A stretch of DNA of 43,456 nucleotides from Clostridiales bacterium (lineage in GTDB: Bacteria > Bacillota > Clostridia > Christensenellales > CAG-138), in NCBI GenBank assembly GCA_009779405.1, contig WREI01000013.1, positions 1 to 43,456 of the forward strand, written 5' to 3'. The notes beneath the pieces are model-generated. The model was not told where the DNA came from, ran no database searches, and was given only the letters and a program-made list of their open reading frames with translations. Of the stretch, positions 37,994-43,456 are shown piece after piece (the stretch's first letter is position 1; the number at the start of each line of letters is the position of its first letter). The position numbers and the translations under genes are program-made.

Positions 37994-38107
37994 CAATGCA
38001 ACAACGCGCAATGATCAACGCACAATGAATGTAGGGATGCCGGGGGCATCCCTTTGATTTTATGATTACAACCCCATTGCGCATTGTGTGTTGCACATTG
38101 CACATTG
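37994..38107. repeat. Family B-type inverted repeat, CAATGTG dialect (B5), enclosing a family A palindrome
   Basis: Left arm CAATGCAACAACGCGCAATGATCAACGCACAATG, right arm CATTGCGCATTGTGTGTTGCACATTGCACATTG (38075-38107); interior GTAGGGATGCC-GGG-GGCATCCC (38031-38051). Confidence 0.8.
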
Positions 38108-38169
38108 CCCACCGTCACATTTTTTCCTCATTTCCACCGAATTTTCATGTAGAATTCAAGCTCGCAATA

Positions 38170-38178
38170 TGATATAAT
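38170..38178 (+). promoter_or_regulatory. Extended -10 TGaTATAAT upstream of the DUF1538 gene
   Basis: TG (38170-38171) + TATAAT (38173-38178); start codon 38200. Confidence 0.5.
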
Positions 38179-38199
38179 GCAATACGTGGGAGGATTGGC

Positions 38200-39783
38200 A
38201 TGAAACTATTACGCGTTCTGAAAGAGACCTTTTTGGCGTCGCTTCCCCTGGCGGCGGTTATGCTCATCGTTTGCGTCTTTGTCGCGCCGATGGAGACTGC
38301 CAACGATTATTTCAGGCTCTTCATCGGCTATGCGGGCGTCGTCATCGGCCAATCCCTGTTCTTGGTCGGATTGGATATCAGCATATTGCCCGTCGGCAAG
38401 GCGGTCGGCGAATCCCTCGCAAAATTCAAAAAAGCCATCTTCGTCATCTTCTTCGGCCTGCTCTTCGGCTTTCTGGCCGAGGCCGCCGAGCCCGCGCTCT
38501 CCGTCTTTGCATCGCAGACCAGCCTGCTGCTGAGCGGCGTCAGTAAATATGTCCTCATCTTCATCATGGCGGGCGGCATCGGTTGTTTCGTCGGGCTCGC
38601 CATGTATCGCATCCTGAAAAACATCAGCATACGCAAGACTTTCCTCCTCCTCTATGGCGTCGTGTTTCTGCTGTTCATCTTCACGCCGCCCGAATTCATC
38701 GGCATTGCCTTCGACGGCAGCGGCGCGACGACGGGCGATATCTCCGTCCCCTTTATGCTCGCGCTGGGGCTGGGCGTCTCCGCCACGATGTCCCGCACCA
38801 AGACGAATGACGACAGCTTCGGCATCATCGGCATGGCCTCGGTCGGGCCGATATTGGCCGTGTTTATCTATGGCATCATATACAAATTCATCAACAACGG
38901 GGTCATCCCGCCCGCCGGGGAATACAGCATAGGCACGTCGACCTTCGGGCATGTTCTCGCGGAGCATCTCGGCGGCACCGCGCTGGCACTCCTGCCCATC
39001 ATGCTGGTATTCCTGCCCTTCCAGTTCTTCGTCATCAAAATGCCCAAGAAGGATTTTATCAAGCTGCTCCTGGGCATCATACCGGTATATATCGGTCTGT
39101 TGATCTTCCTCGTCTGCGTGGACTATGGCTTCGCACCCGCAGGGCGGCATGTCGGCGCGGCGTTCATCGAAATGGGCAATGGCTGGAAATGGATGCTGCT
39201 CCCCATCGGCTTTATTCTGGGCGGCGCAATCACCCTCAGTGAACCCGCCGTCACCGTGCTCGGCCACCAGTTGGAGGAGTTGACCAGCGGCCATATCAAG
39301 CAGATGACGATACGCCTGACCCTCGCCATCGGCATAGGCGTCGCCTGTGTGCTCTGCATCACCAAGATCATCCTGCAGCTTCCGCTCTGGTATTTCCTCG
39401 TCCCGCTCTATGCCATCGCATTGCTCATGATGAAATTCTCATCCAAATTGTTTGTGGGGCTGGCCTTCGATTCGGGCGGGGTCTCGGGTGGCGCGCTGAC
39501 CTCGGCGTTTTTGACGCCGCTGACCCTCGGCATCGCCGTCGCCCTCGGGACGGGGGATGTACTGGCCAACGGCTTCGGCATCATCGCCTTTATGTCGGTG
39601 ACGCCGCTGATCGCCGTGCAAACCCTCGGCATACTATTTGAAGCACGTTATAAGAAGGCGAAACGTCTCGCCGACGAACGCGAATTGTCCGGCTTGGAGG
39701 AATTGTTAGACGCGGGTGCAGACAGCGATACCCCCGACCCGGAACCGGACACCGACACAACACCCGTAGGGGCGGATTGCTGA
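38200..39783 (+). CDS. DUF1538 membrane protein carrying two DUF1538-like repeats (UmpAB-type cation/proton antiporter candidate)
   Basis: FIGYAGVVIGQSLFLVGLDISILPVGKAVGESLAKFKKAIFVIFFGLLFGFLAEAAEPALSV and second-half ILGGAITLSEPAVTVLGHQLEELTSGHIKQ. Confidence 0.85.
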   Translation: MKLLRVLKETFLASLPLAAVMLIVCVFVAPMETANDYFRLFIGYAGVVIGQSLFLVGLDISILPVGKAVGESLAKFKKAIFVIFFGLLFGFLAEAAEPALSVFASQTSLLLSGVSKYVLIFIMAGGIGCFVGLAMYRILKNISIRKTFLLLYGVVFLLFIFTPPEFIGIAFDGSGATTGDISVPFMLALGLGVSATMSRTKTNDDSFGIIGMASVGPILAVFIYGIIYKFINNGVIPPAGEYSIGTSTFGHVLAEHLGGTALALLPIMLVFLPFQFFVIKMPKKDFIKLLLGIIPVYIGLLIFLVCVDYGFAPAGRHVGAAFIEMGNGWKWMLLPIGFILGGAITLSEPAVTVLGHQLEELTSGHIKQMTIRLTLAIGIGVACVLCITKIILQLPLWYFLVPLYAIALLMMKFSSKLFVGLAFDSGGVSGGALTSAFLTPLTLGIAVALGTGDVLANGFGIIAFMSVTPLIAVQTLGILFEARYKKAKRLADERELSGLEELLDAGADSDTPDPEPDTDTTPVGADC

Positions 39784-39819
39784 CGGCTCCGCAGGAGACG
39801 TTGTGCCCGCCGAATTAGG
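39766..39819 (+). repeat. Family A element at the 3' end of the DUF1538 gene
   Basis: GTAGGGGCGGATTGCTGACGG...GTGCCCGCCGAATTAGG; encodes the last residues VGADC* of the ORF. Confidence 0.75.
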
Positions 39820-39831
39820 AGATATAACATC

Positions 39832-40149
39832 ATGCAACTTGAACCCAAAGAAACCCTCGTCTTCTTAACGGTCATCGCCGGAAGAAAACAAAAAGACGCG
39901 CTGCTGACCGCGCTCGTCGATGCGGGCATGCAGCTCGTCCACACAAAGTACGGCAAGGGAACCGTAAAGGCGGGCTACCTGCAATGCACCCTGGGCCTCG
40001 TCCCCGAGGAAAAGAAAGTGTTGATCGTCTGCGTTTCCACCCGCGCGAAGGCGCACGCCGCCCTGCGCATGCTCGTAGAGCGCTTCCGGTTCGACAAACC
40101 GAACACAGGCATAGCGTTTACAATGCCACTCGATAAACTGTCATTTTAA
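39832..40149 (+). CDS. PII-like signalling protein 1
   Basis: 105 aa alpha/beta protein; C-terminus FRFDKPNTGIAFTMPLDKLSF matches the PII G-x-x-F-x-x-P-x-(E/D)-x-(V/L) pattern. Confidence 0.75.
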   Translation: MQLEPKETLVFLTVIAGRKQKDALLTALVDAGMQLVHTKYGKGTVKAGYLQCTLGLVPEEKKVLIVCVSTRAKAHAALRMLVERFRFDKPNTGIAFTMPLDKLSF

Positions 40150-40151
40150 TT

Positions 40152-40181
40152 GTAGGGGCGAGGCATGCCTCGCCCGCGTAG
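40152..40181 (+). repeat. Family A REP-like element between the PII-like genes
   Basis: GTAGGGGCGAGGCATGCCTCGCCCGCGTAG; perfect 20-nt palindrome. Confidence 0.85.
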
Positions 40182-40195
40182 AGCGGAATGTGAAT

Positions 40196-40278
40196 GGTGG
40201 AGAGCGGAGTTGCGGATTGAATACCGAAGGTATTTTCACATTAACTCCACACCCCACACTTCACACTCCCCACTCCCC
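40196..40278. repeat. Family B nested inverted repeat, GTGGAGA dialect (B4)
   Basis: Left GGTGGAGAGCGGAGTTGCGG, right AACTCCACACCCCACACTTCACACTCCCCACTCCCC; interior AATACC-GAA-GGTATT (40220-40234). Confidence 0.75.
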
Positions 40279-40308
40279 AAACAAACCAACAGAGAGGTAT
40301 AAATCAAG

Positions 40309-40644
40309 ATGGAAACCATAAAAGCGCTATTCGTCATCGCAAACGCCGGATATGCAGAAGAAATCATCTCGCTGGCGCGCTCCGTGGGCGTCCTGGGCGC
40401 AACTATATTGAACGCGCGCGGCGAGGGCGCTGGCGCGCACCACAAGTCCGTTCTGGGCATCACCGTGGACACCGAGAAGGAAATTTTGCTGATCCTGACG
40501 GACGCGGATACGGCGGAGCGCGCGATGGCCGCGATCAAGCAGGACATGGGCCGGGGCAGCAAGGCGCATGGCATCTGCTTCACGCTGCCCGTGGAGCGCG
40601 TGGTCGGTCTTGCTTCCTGCCCGGATAAAGGAGGGACAGCATGA
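40309..40644 (+). CDS. PII-like signalling protein 2
   Basis: METIKALFVIANAGYAEEIISLARSVGVLGATILNARGEGAGAHHKSVLGI...GRGSKAHGICFTLPVERVVGLAS. Confidence 0.85.
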   Translation: METIKALFVIANAGYAEEIISLARSVGVLGATILNARGEGAGAHHKSVLGITVDTEKEILLILTDADTAERAMAAIKQDMGRGSKAHGICFTLPVERVVGLASCPDKGGTA

Positions 40645-43259
40645 TACACTATTTGGAAAGCACGGAAGCCGTATTATCGACGCTGGAATCCTCCGCACAG
40701 GGCCTGACGCCGGAAGAAGCTTCCACGCGTCTCGCGAAAAACGGGCGCAATGAATTGGCCAGGGGCAGGAAAAAGAGCCTATTGCGCCGCTTTGCGGAAC
40801 AATTGGTCAACCCCATGGTGCTGATATTGCTGGCCGCCGCCGCGGTATCGCTGGTACTCGCCCTCTTAGAAGGCGAAAGCATGGCCGAAGCCATCATCAT
40901 CCTCGCCGTCGTCGTTATCAACAGCGTATTGGGCGTGTTCCAGGAGAGCAAGGCGGAGAAAGCGATCGAAGCCCTGCAGGAGATGAGCGCGGCGATGGCC
41001 AAAGTGCGGCGCGCAAACGTCGTCTCCCATATCCCCGCCGCAGAGCTGGCGGTGGGCGATATCGTGCTCTTAGAAGCGGGCGATGCGGTACCCGCCGACC
41101 TGCGTATACTCCAGAGCCACAGCTTGCGCATTGAGGAAGCGGCATTGACCGGAGAATCGGTCCCCGTCGGCAAGAAAACCGCCGCGCTCAAAGCGGACGA
41201 GGGCGGTGCCATCGCCTTGGGTGATCGCAAGAATATGGCCTATATGGGCAGCGGTGTCGCCTACGGGCGCGGCGAGGGCGTCGTCACCGCCATCGGCATG
41301 GACACCGAAATGGGCAAGATCGCCGACATTTTGCAGCAAACGCAGGAGGGGGAGACCCCCCTGCAAAAGCGGCTCTCACAGCTGAGTAAAATTCTGACCT
41401 ATGCCGTGCTGGGCATTTGCGTTGTCATCTTCGCGGTGCAGGTCCTCACGGCGGGGGAAATCAACCTCGACGTCGTGATGCACAGCTTTATGCTCGCCAT
41501 CTCACTGGCCGTCGCTGCCATCCCCGAGGGCTTGGCAGCCGTCGTCACCATCGTGCTCAGCATCGGCGTGACGAATATGGCCAAGCGCAGCGCCATCATA
41601 CGCCGTTTGACCGCTGTGGAAACCCTCGGTTGCGCGCAGGTCATCTGCTCGGATAAGACCGGCACCCTGACGCAGAACAAAATGACCGTCGTGGAAAGCT
41701 ATGGCGAAATGCCCCTATTGGCGCGCGCGATGGCCCTCTGCTGTGATTCGCAACTCGCACCCGACGGCAGCATCGTCGGCGACCCGACCGAGAACGCCCT
41801 CATTGCCTATGCACTCAAAACGGGCGAGGATGTGCACGGATTGAAAGTCGAATACCCCCGCGTCGGTGAGGCCCCCTTTGACAGCATGCGCAAGATGATG
41901 AGCACCGTCCACCAAACGGACGGGGCAATCGTCCAATATACCAAGGGCGCGCCCGATGAGATCCTGCGCGTCTGCACGCAGGTGTTGATAGACGGCCAAA
42001 CGCAGGCGCTGACGCCGGAACTGCTCCAAAATATACTCGACAAGAACAAGGCCTTCGCCGACCGCGCCCTGCGCGTGCTGGCCTGCGCCTATAAGCAATG
42101 GGATGCAATACCCGAAGACTTCGCGCCCGACGCGATCGAAACAGACCTGACCTTCATAGGTTTGGAAGCGATGATAGACCCCGTGCGCCCCGAAGTGCTG
42201 GCCGCCGTGGAAGAGTGCAAGAGCGCGGGTATACAGGCCGTCATGATCACGGGCGACCACAAGGAGACCGCCGCCGCCATCGCCATCGAATTAGGCATTA
42301 TCGAGAGCGCGGCGCAGGCCATCACGGGCCGCGAGCTGGATGCCCTGAGCGACGAAGAATTCGAGCGTCGCGTGACGGAGATCTTCGTCTATGCCCGCGT
42401 GCAGCCCGAGCACAAGGTGCGCATCGTCAATATGTGGAAGCGGCGCGGTTATGTCACCGCAATGACGGGCGACGGCGTGAACGACGCCCCGGCCATCAAG
42501 TCGGGCGACATCGGCGTCGGCATGGGCATCACGGGCACGGACGTCACCAAGAACGTAGCCGATATGGTGCTGGCGGATGATAATTTCGCGACCATCGTCG
42601 CCGCCGTGGAGGAGGGCCGCCGCATCTATGACAATATCCGCAAGACCATCCAATTCCTGCTGGGCAGCAATCTCAGCGAGGTGCTCTCCATCTTTTTCGC
42701 GACCCTCGTCTTCCCGGCGGGCCAGTTCCTGTTCCTGCCCGTGCACCTGCTCTATATCAACCTGATCACAGACAGCCTGCCCGCCATCGCGCTGGGCATG
42801 GAACCCGCGCAGCCGGGCATCATGGAACGCCCACCGCGCGCGCAAAAAGAGGGCGTCTTTGCGGGCGGCTTAGGTTTCGATGTCATCTATCAGGGCATTT
42901 TGGTCGCGGCGCTGACCCTGGCAGCCTACTTCCTCGTCGACCTGTGGCACGGCGACAATCACGTATACGCAACGACTGCCGCCTTCTTCACGATGAATAT
43001 GTGCGAGATCTTCCACGCCTACAATATGCGCAGTCAGCGCCAGAGCATCTTCCAATTGAAAAAGCAGAACTGGCTGCTCTGGGGCAGCATGGTTCTCGCA
43101 CTTGTGCTCGCGATGGCCGTCATCTATATCCCCGCGCTTGCTGAGCTGTTCTCGCTGGTGCCGCTGGCGCCCATGGAACTCGCCCTCTCGTTCGGTCTCT
43201 CCATCTCCGTCATCCCGATCGTAGAGCTGGTGAAGCTGATCCAACGCAAGCTTCGATAA
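40641..43259 (+). CDS. Ca2+-type (PMCA/SERCA-like) P-type ATPase
   Basis: ATGA overlap with PII-like 2; TGES, AIPEGLAAVVTIVLSIGVTNMAKR, CSDKTGTLTQNKM, MTGDGVNDAPAIK, NLITDSLPAIALGMEP. Confidence 0.96.
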   Translation: MIHYLESTEAVLSTLESSAQGLTPEEASTRLAKNGRNELARGRKKSLLRRFAEQLVNPMVLILLAAAAVSLVLALLEGESMAEAIIILAVVVINSVLGVFQESKAEKAIEALQEMSAAMAKVRRANVVSHIPAAELAVGDIVLLEAGDAVPADLRILQSHSLRIEEAALTGESVPVGKKTAALKADEGGAIALGDRKNMAYMGSGVAYGRGEGVVTAIGMDTEMGKIADILQQTQEGETPLQKRLSQLSKILTYAVLGICVVIFAVQVLTAGEINLDVVMHSFMLAISLAVAAIPEGLAAVVTIVLSIGVTNMAKRSAIIRRLTAVETLGCAQVICSDKTGTLTQNKMTVVESYGEMPLLARAMALCCDSQLAPDGSIVGDPTENALIAYALKTGEDVHGLKVEYPRVGEAPFDSMRKMMSTVHQTDGAIVQYTKGAPDEILRVCTQVLIDGQTQALTPELLQNILDKNKAFADRALRVLACAYKQWDAIPEDFAPDAIETDLTFIGLEAMIDPVRPEVLAAVEECKSAGIQAVMITGDHKETAAAIAIELGIIESAAQAITGRELDALSDEEFERRVTEIFVYARVQPEHKVRIVNMWKRRGYVTAMTGDGVNDAPAIKSGDIGVGMGITGTDVTKNVADMVLADDNFATIVAAVEEGRRIYDNIRKTIQFLLGSNLSEVLSIFFATLVFPAGQFLFLPVHLLYINLITDSLPAIALGMEPAQPGIMERPPRAQKEGVFAGGLGFDVIYQGILVAALTLAAYFLVDLWHGDNHVYATTAAFFTMNMCEIFHAYNMRSQRQSIFQLKKQNWLLWGSMVLALVLAMAVIYIPALAELFSLVPLAPMELALSFGLSISVIPIVELVKLIQRKLR

Positions 43260-43344
43260 TGTAAATACAAGGCATCGCAAGGGAACGCCTGCGACCATAC
43301 ACAGATTACACAAGAAAAAGACACAGAATTCGCCAAAAACCCTG

Positions 43345-43373
43345 TTGACAAGGGATGAGGAAATGCGTATACT
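43345..43373 (+). promoter_or_regulatory. Strong candidate promoter reading out of the window
   Basis: TTGACA (43345-43350) - 17 bp - TATACT (43368-43373). Confidence 0.65.
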
Positions 43374-43423
43374 ACAAAAGCTGTCGCTGAGCGGGCGAGT
43401 GAAAACGCGCGCCGCAGGCAATC

Positions 43424-43456
43424 GTAGGGGCGGATAGCATCCGCCCGCCGAATACG
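43424..43456 (+). repeat. Family A REP-like element at window end
   Basis: GTAGGGGCGGATAGCATCCGCCCGCCGAATACG. Confidence 0.85.

Overview
GC-rich window, probably chromosomal DNA from an uncultured Clostridia/Oscillospiraceae-like Firmicute (inference from gene content, dockerins and codon usage). The left edge is the end of a Tn4451/TnpX-like element (TnpW remnant plus large serine recombinase). The rest reads: tyrS-yigZ; MscL with a C-terminal zinc ribbon; a 2 kaa secreted CehA/McbA-type PHP metallohydrolase with OB-fold-like repeats; an OmpR-type two-component system; an HtrA-like protease with tandem C-terminal zinc ribbons; a large polytopic GT-C-like protein; DegV; BlaI plus an M56/BlaR1-like sensor whose extracellular part looks like a phosphodiester-glycosidase (NAGPA) domain; a GH13 amylase with a dockerin; CDF transporter; PfkB kinase; RibU-like ECF S component; GT2; two further dockerin proteins, one coupled by ATGA overlap to a GT39-like enzyme; and a DUF1538 / PII-like / PII-like / Ca2+-type P-ATPase cluster. 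Two intergenic repeat families run through the window: (A) short 'GTAGGGGCG...' REP-like palindromes whose stems covary and which supply the stop codons of some genes; (B) long nested inverted repeats whose arms are short-period (~6-7 nt) tandem repeats in different sequence 'dialects' and whose interiors carry covarying small palindromes. The strongest candidates for undescribed biology are family B, the DUF1538-PII-PII-P-ATPase cluster, and the M56-NAGPA fusion. All calls come from reading the sequence; no database search was run.
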